Notes: generated from the sequence alone by a model not told the origin. Shown: positions 43,164 to 51,826, counted from the stretch's first letter. The stretch: DNA of 64,000 nt from an uncultured Lachnospiraceae bacterium (GCA_947246015.1 CAMXQE010000021.1:1-64000); one strand, 5' to 3'. Numbers and translations are program-made.

Positions 43164-43199
43164 CCTCTGCATATTTGTTTACCACATTATATGCAGAGG
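43164..43199 (-). terminator. Intrinsic terminator of htpG overlapping the next gene's ribosome binding site
   Basis: On the minus strand CCTCTGCATAT / ATATGCAGAGG (11-bp stem) is followed by TTTTTT. The AGAGG of the stem is also the only ribosome-binding-like sequence for the SpoIID-like gene at 43157. Confidence 0.8.
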
Positions 43200-43240
43200 C
43201 TCTCAGGCTGTGTGTCAGTCCGCTTCGCTATATTCTGAAA

Positions 43241-45400
43241 TTATTTGGTAAGCAGCATCATGATATCATTGCTTCTCGCGATGAATTTCGTCATGGCTTC
43301 CGGCGCCAGCGGCGCGTTCTGAATCTGTGCCAGGTCATATAACTGTTCACAAATCATCGTCACGTTCTCACCTTCCTTGTTGTCCAGCACATACTGTACC
43401 AGCGGATGGCTGGCATTGAGGACAAGGGTTTCGCCTTCCTTGCCGAACATTCCCATATCCGCGCCGTTCATGGAGTACATACGCATCATGTCCTGCATAC
43501 GTCTGCTCTCCTCGGAAACGGTAATCATGGAAGAGATTTTTTTGTTCTTTAATTTCTCCACCTTTACCGTGAGGTTCTCCTTCTTCAGCGCCTTCTTCAT
43601 AATCCCGGCAATTTCTTCCGCCTGCTCCTCCATTTCCTTTGCCGCCTTCTTCGACGTCTTGGCTTTTAAGGAATCCGTCAGGTCTGCATCAATACGCATG
43701 AAGCGGATGCCTTCGTTTTTCGCTTCCAGCTGGGAAATAAAGGGCTGGTCAATGCTGTGGGTCAGAATGACCGCATCCATTTTTGCCGATTTAAACATGT
43801 TGATATACTGGCTCTGCTGCTGTTCATCGGTTACATAATAGATGATTTTCTCTTTCTTTTCTTCCTCATCTTCTTCCGTATCTTCCAAATCCGCATTTTC
43901 CGCTTCGTCATTTTCCACGATTTCCGCTTCTACGTGGTTTCCGGCTTCATCCACGGCTCCGGCTTCTTCTTTTTCTTCCTGTCCGGCCTCTTCTTTGGCA
44001 GCGCCGTCTTCCACCACTTCGGCTTCCACTTTATTGCCGTTTTCATCCGTAGCATTTTCTTCGGTATCCGTCTTGTTGACTTCCAGACATTCGGGCAGGG
44101 TCAGATATTTTCCTTCCAAATTCTTAAAGAGGATGTAATCCGTCATCTTCTCGCAGAACTTATCATCTTTTAAGCAACCGAATTTGATAAACGGGCTGAT
44201 ATCGTCCCAATACTTATCGTATTCCTCTTTTTCTGTCTTGCACATGCCGGACAGCTTGTCTGCTACCTTTTTCGAAATATAATCGGAAATCTTCTTTACA
44301 AATCCGTCATTCTGCAATGCGCTTCTGGATACATTCAGCGGCAGGTCCGGACAGTCGATGACACCCTTTAACAAAAGCAGGAATTCCGGAATTACTTCTT
44401 TGATGTTGTCTGCAATAAACACCTGATTATTGTACAGCTTAATCGTTCCCTCGATGGACTCATATTCCATATTGATTTTCGGGAAATACAGGATTCCTTT
44501 CAGGTTAAACGGATAATCCATATTCAAATGAATCCAGAACAGCGGTTCCTTATAATCCTGGAATACCTTACGGTAAAATTCCAGATATTCTTCTTTTGTA
44601 CACTCATTCGGATGCTTTGCCCACAAAGGTGTAGTATCGTTCAAAAGCTCCGGTCTTTTTACGATTTTCAGCTTCTGCTCGTCTTCTTCCTTTTCTTTCG
44701 CAATTTCCTCTACCACCGTATCGGTATCCAGCTTTTCCTCTGCTTTGATAATCTGGGTTTCCGTGGTGTTTTCCTTTTCCAGATAGATTTCGGTCGGCAT
44801 AAAGGAACAGTATTTCTTAATGACCTCCCTTGCCTTGTACTCATTGCAGAACTCCAGGCAGTCCTCGTTGATGAAAAGTGTAATCTCCGTACCTGTCTCT
44901 GTACGGGAGCCTTCCTCCATATCAAACTCCGTACCGCCGTCACATTCCCAATGCACCGGCACAGCGCCTTCTTTATAGGAAAGGGAATCGATATGCACCT
45001 GGTCCGCTACCATGAATGCCGAATAAAAACCTAAACCGAAATGACCGATAATCTGGTCTTCGTTTGTCTTGTCCTTATATTTTTCAAAAAAATCCGTCGC
45101 ACCGGAAAAAGCAATCTGGTTGATATATTCCTCCACTTCCTCCGCTGTCATACCGATACCGTTATCGATAAATTTTAACGTTTTCTCCTCCGGATTCACG
45201 ATTACCCGTATCTTTGCCTTATAATCTTCCGGCAGGGTACACTCTCCCATCATTTCCAGCTTTTTCAGCTTCGTAATCGCATCGCATCCGTTGGAAATCA
45301 GCTCCCTCATGAAAATGTCATGATCCGAATACAGCCATTTCTTGATAATCGGAAAAATATTATCGCTGTTAATTGATAAATTACCATGCTTTGCTGCCAT
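43241..45400 (-). CDS. htpG: Hsp90 chaperone HtpG with acidic insertion
   Basis: The 719-aa protein has a GHKL ATPase domain (RELISNGCDAITKLK, KFIDNGIGMTAEEV, IGHFGLGFYSAFMVADQV), a middle domain (FPKINMEYESIEGTIKLYNN, LPLNVSRSALQND) and a C-terminal dimerisation region. About residues 438-518 form an acidic insertion not usual for bacterial HtpG. It has two near-repeats (DENGNKVEAEVVEDGA and DEAGNHVEAEIVENDE), so the protein exceeds the usual 620-640 aa. It resembles in character the charged linker of eukaryotic Hsp90 but sits later. The start at 45400 follows GGAAGTGGA. A CIRCE operator lies upstream. Confidence 0.95.
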   Translation of the reverse strand: MAAKHGNLSINSDNIFPIIKKWLYSDHDIFMRELISNGCDAITKLKKLEMMGECTLPEDYKAKIRVIVNPEEKTLKFIDNGIGMTAEEVEEYINQIAFSGATDFFEKYKDKTNEDQIIGHFGLGFYSAFMVADQVHIDSLSYKEGAVPVHWECDGGTEFDMEEGSRTETGTEITLFINEDCLEFCNEYKAREVIKKYCSFMPTEIYLEKENTTETQIIKAEEKLDTDTVVEEIAKEKEEDEQKLKIVKRPELLNDTTPLWAKHPNECTKEEYLEFYRKVFQDYKEPLFWIHLNMDYPFNLKGILYFPKINMEYESIEGTIKLYNNQVFIADNIKEVIPEFLLLLKGVIDCPDLPLNVSRSALQNDGFVKKISDYISKKVADKLSGMCKTEKEEYDKYWDDISPFIKFGCLKDDKFCEKMTDYILFKNLEGKYLTLPECLEVNKTDTEENATDENGNKVEAEVVEDGAAKEEAGQEEKEEAGAVDEAGNHVEAEIVENDEAENADLEDTEEDEEEKKEKIIYYVTDEQQQSQYINMFKSAKMDAVILTHSIDQPFISQLEAKNEGIRFMRIDADLTDSLKAKTSKKAAKEMEEQAEEIAGIMKKALKKENLTVKVEKLKNKKISSMITVSEESRRMQDMMRMYSMNGADMGMFGKEGETLVLNASHPLVQYVLDNKEGENVTMICEQLYDLAQIQNAPLAPEAMTKFIARSNDIMMLLTK

Positions 45401-45568
45401 GTTAAATCCACTTCCCTTTCTTTTTTGATTTCTTTTTTTAATTTCTTTTTTCAATTTCTTTTTTTACTTCTTTTTTAATTCCTTTTCCTGACTCTTTTTT
45501 AGTTATCAGCCTTTCTTTTTCGGTGCGGAACCTTTTCGTTCCCATAATTTTCACCGCCGCATAATCAA

Positions 45569-45597
45569 AGTTTAATTCCACTTTGAAAAAAAGTCAA
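45569..45597 (-). promoter_or_regulatory. sigma-A promoter of htpG
   Basis: TTGACT (45597-45592), a 17-bp spacer and TAAACT (45574-45569) on the minus strand. This leaves a leader of about 160 nt before the htpG ATG, rich in T and A and without recognised structure. Confidence 0.65.
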
Positions 45598-45605
45598 GAA
45601 AAAAT

Positions 45606-45632
45606 TAGCACTCATTTGAACTGAGTGCTAAT
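45606..45632. promoter_or_regulatory. CIRCE element (HrcA operator)
   Basis: TTAGCACTC-N9-GAGTGCTAA is a perfect CIRCE inverted repeat. It lies 8 bp upstream of the htpG -35 box on the minus strand, indicating heat-shock control by HrcA. Confidence 0.95.
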
Positions 45633-45694
45633 AATTCCTGTTTTTCCCTGTATTTATGCCGGATTGCGGATTTCTAAAATTTTCGTAAACTCTT

Positions 45695-45860
45695 CTAGAA
45701 CGTGTTTGAAAAATGCTTTCTGACAGATGTGCTTCACAATTTGTGGGAGATTTGTGCCAAATAAGGGAGGCGTAGTGGGCTACGTTGACCGAATTTGGTG
45801 CAAATATCACGCAAAGTGGGACGTGCAGATGGCGGGAATGATTTTTCAAACACGCTCTAG
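45695..45860. mobile_element. CTAG-ended MITE-like element
   Basis: The ends CTAGAACGTGTTTGAAAAAT and ATTTTTCAAACACGCTCTAG are inverted repeats with one mismatch, 166 bp in all. Open frames inside are not credible genes. The end also supplies the TAG stop of the PpiC lipoprotein gene. It lies upstream of CIRCE. Confidence 0.75.
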
Positions 45861-46930
45861 TCCTCCGTAAAAAATTCCCCATACACATCAAAAAAATCCG
45901 CTGTCGTCACCTGCGGGTCATGGATAAATGCCACCTGCTCCCACACTTCGTCATTCAGATTCCTCGTCAGCGACTTCACGAACGTATCGTATTCCTGCCC
46001 GAATACTTCTTTCTTCCGCTCCTCCACAATCTTCACTTTATTGGCATCCGTTTCCGCACGGTCAAACGTACTGATGCATTTGATGATATGATAACCGAAT
46101 TTCGTTTCCACAATTCCGCTGATTTCCCCTGTTCCCAAATTAAAAGCAGCCTCCTCAAATTCCGGCTCCATATCTCCCTTGCCAAAAGAATAAGTACCTT
46201 TGCTGTCCTCACTGTACCGTTCCACCAGCTGTTCAAAGTCCGTTTCCCCATCCTCTGCCAAATCCAGAACTTCTCTGGCCTTCTTATACGCTTCTGCTTT
46301 AGCCGATGCAGTGTACTCGATTTTTTCTCCCGTACTGTCCAAAGCATAGGTCTTTATCAATATATGCTGTACGGTAATGGTACGCGCCTCATCGTCGCTG
46401 ATTTCCGGATTGATATCACGTATAATGAACTGGTAAACCTTATTTGCCAGCCCATATTCCGCATAAAGATTCCCGATTATTTCCTCCGTCACGCCCATCT
46501 GCTCCCGTTCCGTCTCATTTAAGGAGTCATAATACACCTTTGCCGCCGCCGCCGCATATTCTCTCTCCTGTTCTGACAGTTCCACCCCATGTTCCGCTGC
46601 CAGCAGATTCATGGACTTAATCTGGGCAATCCTTGCCAGCGCCGTATCCTTGATATTCTGTTCCAAAGTAATGCCATCCACATTCGCCTGCCATATCTCC
46701 GGCCCGTACACACGCTCATACTGATTCTGCGTATTGGTCAGATACACCATGATTTCCGGCAGTGTACAGGAAATGCCCTCTATACGGAAAATTTCATCCT
46801 TCGCAAATCCGGTCGTCAGCACCACTTTCGTATCCGCCGCTTCTTTACCGCCGCAGCCTGCAAAAACGCCTATGGCTGCTGACAGAAGCAGCGCCGCTGC
46901 TGCCCCCCGTACTCTCTTATTTCCCGCCAT
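45857..46930 (-). CDS. PpiC-type peptidyl-prolyl isomerase lipoprotein
   Basis: The 357-aa precursor has a lipoprotein signal (RGAAAALLLSAAIGVFAGC). A SurA-like helical N region (ITLEQNIKDTALARIAQIKS, GVELSEQEREYAAAAAKVYY) and a parvulin domain follow (ITVQHILIKTYA, FEQLVERYSEDSKGTYSFGK, FNLGTGEISGIVETKFGYHI). It resembles PrsA-type extracytoplasmic foldases. The stop codon TAG comes from the terminal CTAG of a MITE-like element, so the C-terminus may have been altered by that insertion. It is 3 bp downstream of the flavoprotein gene and likely co-transcribed. Confidence 0.88.
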   Translation of the reverse strand: MAGNKRVRGAAAALLLSAAIGVFAGCGGKEAADTKVVLTTGFAKDEIFRIEGISCTLPEIMVYLTNTQNQYERVYGPEIWQANVDGITLEQNIKDTALARIAQIKSMNLLAAEHGVELSEQEREYAAAAAKVYYDSLNETEREQMGVTEEIIGNLYAEYGLANKVYQFIIRDINPEISDDEARTITVQHILIKTYALDSTGEKIEYTASAKAEAYKKAREVLDLAEDGETDFEQLVERYSEDSKGTYSFGKGDMEPEFEEAAFNLGTGEISGIVETKFGYHIIKCISTFDRAETDANKVKIVEERKKEVFGQEYDTFVKSLTRNLNDEVWEQVAFIHDPQVTTADFFDVYGEFFTED

Positions 46931-46933
46931 GTC

Positions 46934-48337
46934 CTATCCTTCCATTTTCTTTAAAATACTTCTTGCCACACTGATACCGTTCGCCGAAGCCTGCTGCAGC
47001 CCCCTCGTCACACCTGCCCCGTCACCGATGGCACGCAGCCCCTTCAGACTCGTTTCAAAGTCCCTGTCCACTACGACACGGTTGGAATAAAATTTCACCT
47101 CCACGCCGTACAGCAGCGTTTCATCCGAAGCAATCCCCGGCGTCACCTTGTCCAAAGCCTCTAACATTTCCTGAATATCCACCATAATCCTATGCGGAAA
47201 TACCAGCGATAAGTCCCCCGGCACCGCATCCTTTAACGTAGGAATCAGATTATTCCTGCACAGCCGCTCCTCGGTCGTTCTCCTTCCCTTCTTGAAATCC
47301 CCGAAGGTCTGCACCATGATTTTGCCGCCGCAGAGCATATTGGATAACTGGGCAATCTGTTTTCCGTATTCAATCGGCGTCTTGAAAGGTTTGGTAAAAT
47401 TCTTGGATACCAAAATCGCAAAATTAGTATTATTCGTTTTATAATCCTTCGATTTATACGCATGTCCATTGACTACCGCCAGGCCGCCCTCATAATATTC
47501 CGTGGCTACCTCGCCGGAAGGATTGGTACAGAATGTCCGCACCTTATCGTCAAACGTAGGCGCATACAGCACCAGCTTCGCTTCGTACAGATTCTCATTC
47601 AGATACTGCATCACCTCATCCCGCACTTCCACACGCACACCGATATCTACCGTACCCGGCACTGTCTCAATACCAAGTTCCCCGCACTTATCCTTAAACC
47701 AGTCCGCACCCTCGCGTCCCACTGCCGACACGATTTCCTCCGCATAATAAGTTTCTCCCTTATCCGTGGTAATCCCTACTGCCCTGCCGTCTTCCACGAG
47801 AATCTGCTCCACCATGGTCTGAAAGAGCAGTGTCACCCCTGCCTCCTCCAAATGCTTCTGTAACTTGGAATAAATCTTATATCCTTCCTCCGTCCCAAGA
47901 TGCCGGATTGGACATTCAATTAATTTCAGGTTCGCATTGATGGCCGCTTTACGGATTTCCCGTATTTCCTTCTCCTTATCCGCGCCGTACACATTCTTAT
48001 CCGCACCGAATTTCAGATAAACCGCATCCGATTCTCCGATTAACCCCATCGTCTCCTCATATCCCAAAATCGCCGGAAGATTGCCGCCCACATCCGGCGA
48101 CAGCGACAGCTTCCCGTCAGAAAAAGCCCCCGCACCTGCAAATCCGGTCGTAATGGAACAGGGCTTGCATCCCACACACTGTTTCGTCACCCGTTTTGGA
48201 CAATTCCTTTTCTCAATGGAACGCCCTTTCTCCACTACCAGCACTTTCAAATCCTTCTTTTTATCCATTAATTCATATGCACAAAAAATCCCACCGGGCC
48301 CTGCCCCGATAACAATCACATCAAAACGGTTTTCCAT
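46934..48337 (-). CDS. FAD-dependent oxidoreductase
   Basis: The 467-aa flavoprotein has an N-terminal FAD dinucleotide motif (FDVIVIGAGPGGIFCAYEL), a cysteine-containing segment (CPKRVTKQCVGCKPCSITTG), an internal NAD-type fold and the C-terminal FAD contact GLRAIGDGAGVTRGLQQASA. It belongs to the FAD-dependent dehydrogenase group common in clostridia; the substrate is unknown. The start MENRFDVIVIG at 48337 follows GGGAGGAATA. It precedes the PpiC lipoprotein gene. Confidence 0.88.
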   Translation of the reverse strand: MENRFDVIVIGAGPGGIFCAYELMDKKKDLKVLVVEKGRSIEKRNCPKRVTKQCVGCKPCSITTGFAGAGAFSDGKLSLSPDVGGNLPAILGYEETMGLIGESDAVYLKFGADKNVYGADKEKEIREIRKAAINANLKLIECPIRHLGTEEGYKIYSKLQKHLEEAGVTLLFQTMVEQILVEDGRAVGITTDKGETYYAEEIVSAVGREGADWFKDKCGELGIETVPGTVDIGVRVEVRDEVMQYLNENLYEAKLVLYAPTFDDKVRTFCTNPSGEVATEYYEGGLAVVNGHAYKSKDYKTNNTNFAILVSKNFTKPFKTPIEYGKQIAQLSNMLCGGKIMVQTFGDFKKGRRTTEERLCRNNLIPTLKDAVPGDLSLVFPHRIMVDIQEMLEALDKVTPGIASDETLLYGVEVKFYSNRVVVDRDFETSLKGLRAIGDGAGVTRGLQQASANGISVARSILKKMEG

Positions 48338-48583
48338 ATCTATTCCTCCCAAATATTCTATGGCAATATCAAGTAAATTACCCAAAATCGTCCCAAATAC
48401 AGTAAAGTCAAGGGTTCCAAGGCTGCGAAGCCTTTACCGCCCCGGCATTTTCCTGCTACTGCCTATTGTACCACACCCATATCAGTCCTTCTACTAAAAT
48501 TACGTTTTTATCATAATAAAAAGAATACTGATTATTTCTTACCGATGCCATATCGCAATTTCATTGATGCGGCAAATTTGCAG

Positions 48584-48612
48584 TTGAAATTCCGTCTGGG
48601 TCGTATTATAAT
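48584..48612 (+). promoter_or_regulatory. sigma-A promoter of the candidate antitoxin RNA
   Basis: TTGAAA (48584-48589), a 17-bp spacer and a perfect TATAAT (48607-48612). The predicted start is near 48619. From 48338 to 48583 no coding feature is seen. Confidence 0.75.
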
Positions 48613-48618
48613 AAATCC

Positions 48619-48720
48619 ATAAGAGATGCGCTCCGTAGAGCAACGGTTCGTCTCAGTTTAAATTGCAATTATCAAAAAAGCAACCTATTCCTTTGGCGAG
48701 GGGCGGTTGCTTTTTTGATG
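48619..48720 (+). ncRNA. Candidate antisense antitoxin RNA of an Fst/par-like locus
   Basis: A roughly 100-nt transcript is predicted from a consensus promoter to the shared terminator at 48671-48719. Near its 5' end are ATGCGCTCC (48626) and CGGTTCGTCTC (48644). The same two blocks occur at the 5' end of the opposing toxin mRNA (48926-48918 and 48905-48895). This matches the par locus of Enterococcus plasmid pAD1, where RNA II and RNA I share direct repeats and a bidirectional terminator. No ORF is evident. Confidence 0.65.
48671..48719. terminator. Bidirectional terminator shared by the convergent toxin and antitoxin RNAs
   Basis: ATCAAAAAAGCAACC / GGTTGCTTTTTTGAT is a perfect 15-bp stem with A and T runs on each side, a strong terminator in both directions. 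The toxin ORF ends at its foot (48685). Confidence 0.9.
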
Positions 48721-48810
48721 TCTGAATCTATCTGCTAAATCGATTGCTTTTACGATAGTGCTTATTGCGGTCACTATCATTCCGGCAATCTTGAGAATCG
48801 TTTCCAACAT
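48685..48810 (-). CDS. Small membrane peptide, candidate type I toxin (Fst/holin-like)
   Basis: A 41-aa peptide, MLETILKIAGMIVTAISTIV followed by KAIDLADRFRHQKSNRPSPKE: one hydrophobic helix with a charged, Pro-containing tail, the general plan of Fst/Ldr-type toxins. It is encoded by an RNA starting near 48924 (promoter TTGTTA-17-TATACT at 48959-48931) and ending in the shared terminator. The stop codon lies at the terminator, as in fst. It has no good ribosome binding site of its own; AGGAGG at about 48850 serves an overlapping 21-codon ORF, so translation may be coupled. Confidence 0.6.
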   Translation of the reverse strand: MLETILKIAGMIVTAISTIVKAIDLADRFRHQKSNRPSPKE

Positions 48811-48842
48811 CTCAAAGAAATATCCTCTTTCGTATTTCCCAT
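48777..48842 (-). CDS. Overlapping 21-codon ORF upstream of the toxin
   Basis: ATG at 48842 follows AGGAGG by eight bases and reads MGNTKEDISLRCWKRFSRLP before a TGA that lies inside the toxin frame. It is probably a leader ORF that brings ribosomes to the toxin start, or the result of an alternative frame. The peptide itself has no recognisable feature. Confidence 0.3.
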   Translation of the reverse strand: MGNTKEDISLRCWKRFSRLPE

Positions 48843-48930
48843 AGGCAACACCTCCTGTTATTGCTGGAAGTTCTCGTATGTACTCATACGGCAAGAGACG
48901 AACCGCTTACCCGTTTTGGAGCGCATTAAT

Positions 48931-48959
48931 AGTATAATACATATAGAAAATATTAACAA
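48931..48959 (-). promoter_or_regulatory. sigma-A promoter of the candidate toxin mRNA
   Basis: TTGTTA (48959-48954), a 17-bp spacer and TATACT (48936-48931) on the minus strand; the predicted start near 48924 is at the first shared direct repeat. Between 48960 and 49144 only short AT-rich sequence is seen. Confidence 0.7.
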
Positions 48960-49144
48960 GGGCAGTTCACAAAAAGATTAACGTATAAATTCCCAAAACA
49001 TTTAATTTTTTTCCTCACTTTCCATGTCAGACTATTTATAAAGACATCTGTACACGACAGAGCCCGGCGTGATGAGTGTCAAAAAGAAAGCCCCCGGGCA
49101 GAAAAAATCTTCTGCTGAAAGTAACCATTATGTATCTTGGTCAT

Positions 49145-51826
49145 TTATACCACAATCCTCACCCCGCTGCCTACATTGGTTTTAGAAACAATAATCTGTT
49201 TTTCTATCTTTTCCGACAGCTCCGGCACATGGGAAATAATCCCAATCAGCCTGTCCTTTTCCACCAGGGACATCAACGTCTGACATGCCTGTTCCAGTGA
49301 CTCGCCGTCCAGCGCACCAAATCCTTCGTCAATAAAAAGTGTGTCCACCCGGATTCCTCCGCTGTATCCCTGTACCACATCGCTCATGCCAAGCGCCAGC
49401 GCCAGGGATGCCTTGAAAGATTCCCCGCCGGATAATGTCTTCACGGAACGGTACTTGCCCGTATAATAGTCAAGAACACGGAGTTCCAGATTATCCTTCG
49501 TCCTTCCGTCGCTGATTTCCTCTAAGCGGGACAATTCGTAACGCCCTCCGGACATTTTTGCCAGACGGATATTGGCCGCTCTTAAGATTTCCTCAAAATA
49601 CCCTGCCAGCACATACTGTTCGAATACCAGCCGTTTCCCGTTGTTCCCGCACGCCATGTTGTCCAAATCTTTTACAATCCCGTACTCCTGCTGTAATTCC
49701 CTGTACTTTTTCTCCCGCTCCTTTAAAGATTTGGCAATCTTCTTCGCCTGCTGCAGACGATGGCTGCACTCGTTTAACCGCTTTAACGCCTGTTGCTTCT
49801 GCCGTTTCTTTTCCTCCAGTTCTGCTTTCTGCCCTGCCGTGTCCGCCTTCTTCTTTCCTTTGGTTTCTTCTTTCAGGTGGGCGGTCAGGTGTTCCAGTTC
49901 CTGCCATTTTTCATGAAATTCCCGAATGCGGCGCTCCAGCCCTTCCAACTCCTTTGGCTGGCGCAGTGCACCCTCATATTGCTCCATGGAAGCAAAACCT
50001 GCCTGCCGGTGCTGCACGGAAAAAGTCTCTGCCAGCTCCTCTTTTTTCTTTTCCTGCGCGGCAATTTCCTCTCCGTCTTTTACTAACCTGCTGCTTTTTT
50101 CCTTTTGCTGCGCCAAAATCCCGTGGTATTCCGTCAGGCGTTTCTCATAAGCTTTTACAGACAGACTTTCCAGTATCCTGCTGACTTCTTCCGGCAGCTT
50201 CTCCCGACGCTCCCTGTATGCGGCTTCCTTATCCGCCCACTCCTTCTTCTTTTCCGCACACACGGATACTTCCGCTTTACACGCTGCCGCCTTCCCGTGG
50301 AGTTCCATCAGCTTTGCCTGCTCTTTTTCATAAGCCTGCTGCAGTTTCCGCAATCCTGCTTCCTCCGGCACACCGCTGTCCGTTTCCGCCACATGGGGAT
50401 GCTCTAAGGAGCCGCATACGGGACAGGGTTCTCCTTCCTTCACCTGCCTTGCCGCGATACCTACGACAGCACGTTTGTAAGCAAGGTCCGCTGTTTCGTA
50501 TGCCTGCTTTTTTTTCACTGCAGTTTTCTCCTGCTCCAGATAACGCTCCTGCAAAGCCGCCAGTTCCTCCTGTTTCCTGCTTAACGCCTTGTCTGCTTCC
50601 ATCCGCCCCTTCCGGCTTTCCTCATAGCCGGACACCGCTTCGAAGCCTTCCCTTATCTGTGCCTGTATTTCATAATAAGGACGCAGCTCCTTTTCCTTTT
50701 CCAGCAGCGCCTGAAACTCCTCCTCCCCTTTCTGCTTTCTGCTTTGCATATCCTCCAACGCTGAAACCGCATGTTTCAGATGCAGATAAGGTTCTTTCAG
50801 CGCTTCCGCTTCCCTTGCGCTTTTTACTTCCTTCTCCGCCTGCCTGATTTCCTTCTTCTTTCCGCTCAATTCCTCTTTCTGCACCTTCAATGCCTCCAGC
50901 CGCTCTAATCTGGCATTGATTTCTTCCGCCCGCGTCATGCGCTCCGAGAGCTTCAGCACCTCTTTTTCCAAAGAAGCAAGGTTCTTTTCCGCCTCCGTAA
51001 CTTCTGCCTTGTCCTGCTCTATCCGTTCTGCCAGCCAGAGAAGGATTTTTTCAAAATTCAGACTTTCCTTATCTAATTTTTCCTTCCCCGGCTTCTCTTC
51101 CTTCTGATTTCCTGTATTTAAAATTTTCCCATCCGGTTTTTCCTTCTCTGCTGTCTGTTCCGTTTCCTCCATCCGCAGCATATGTACATCTTCTTCCATC
51201 CGGTGCCTGTATTCCATCACCTGTTTATACAGTTCATTGGAACGGCTGCGCAGGATGGACGCGAAACAGTCATAGACGGAAGTGGAAAAAATCTCACGGA
51301 AAATCTTCGTCTTTTCCGACGGCGGCGCGGTCAGAAGCCTTGCGAACTCTCCCTGCGCAATCATGGAAATCTGCTTAAACTGGCGGTAATCCAGCACAAG
51401 GATTTCCTGCATTTTGCGGTTTACTTCACTGACTCCTTCGATTACGCCTCCCTCTTCCGGCAGATACAGCCTTGCCCGCTCTTTTTCCTTCGTATAGTCA
51501 CTTTTTCCGCTTTTTTTCTTCTTCGGCCGCATATATTCGGGATTCCGTTCTATATGATACACCTTTCCCCCATGCTGCATCCACAGTTCCACAAACGTCG
51601 GGGTATCCGCTGCGGCAAAATCGCTGCGCACACTGTTCTTTTCCCTTATCTCACCGCTCATGTTTCCGTAAAGCGCATAGGTAATGGCATCAAAAAGCGT
51701 GGTTTTTCCAGCCCCCGTAGGTCCGGTAATCAGAAACAGCCCCCTGTCCTCCAGTTTGGTAAAATCCACTTCTACCCGGTCTTTGTACGGTCCCCAGCCG
51801 GAAAGCACCAGTTTTTCAGGCTTCAT
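49145..51826 (-). CDS. sbcC: Exonuclease SbcC (Rad50-like ATPase)
   Basis: The 893-aa SMC-like protein has Walker A ITGPTGAGKTTLFDAITYAL, two long coiled coils (about 185-450 and 490-740) separated by the zinc hook CPVCGS, the signature LSGGESFKASLALALGMSDV and Walker B DTLFIDEGFGALDGESLEQA. With SbcD it cuts hairpins and processes DNA ends. It lies directly downstream of sbcD. The start is either ATG 51826 (family-typical MKPEKLVLSGWGPYKD) or ATG 51838, which abuts the ribosome binding site. Confidence 0.95.
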   Translation of the reverse strand: MKPEKLVLSGWGPYKDRVEVDFTKLEDRGLFLITGPTGAGKTTLFDAITYALYGNMSGEIREKNSVRSDFAAADTPTFVELWMQHGGKVYHIERNPEYMRPKKKKSGKSDYTKEKERARLYLPEEGGVIEGVSEVNRKMQEILVLDYRQFKQISMIAQGEFARLLTAPPSEKTKIFREIFSTSVYDCFASILRSRSNELYKQVMEYRHRMEEDVHMLRMEETEQTAEKEKPDGKILNTGNQKEEKPGKEKLDKESLNFEKILLWLAERIEQDKAEVTEAEKNLASLEKEVLKLSERMTRAEEINARLERLEALKVQKEELSGKKKEIRQAEKEVKSAREAEALKEPYLHLKHAVSALEDMQSRKQKGEEEFQALLEKEKELRPYYEIQAQIREGFEAVSGYEESRKGRMEADKALSRKQEELAALQERYLEQEKTAVKKKQAYETADLAYKRAVVGIAARQVKEGEPCPVCGSLEHPHVAETDSGVPEEAGLRKLQQAYEKEQAKLMELHGKAAACKAEVSVCAEKKKEWADKEAAYRERREKLPEEVSRILESLSVKAYEKRLTEYHGILAQQKEKSSRLVKDGEEIAAQEKKKEELAETFSVQHRQAGFASMEQYEGALRQPKELEGLERRIREFHEKWQELEHLTAHLKEETKGKKKADTAGQKAELEEKKRQKQQALKRLNECSHRLQQAKKIAKSLKEREKKYRELQQEYGIVKDLDNMACGNNGKRLVFEQYVLAGYFEEILRAANIRLAKMSGGRYELSRLEEISDGRTKDNLELRVLDYYTGKYRSVKTLSGGESFKASLALALGMSDVVQGYSGGIRVDTLFIDEGFGALDGESLEQACQTLMSLVEKDRLIGIISHVPELSEKIEKQIIVSKTNVGSGVRIVV

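Noticed and set aside
45628-45891. 87-codon ORF on the minus strand downstream of the PpiC lipoprotein gene
   Set aside because: It lies almost entirely inside the inverted-repeat MITE-like element and overlaps the end of the foldase gene; no ribosome binding site or recognisable fold.
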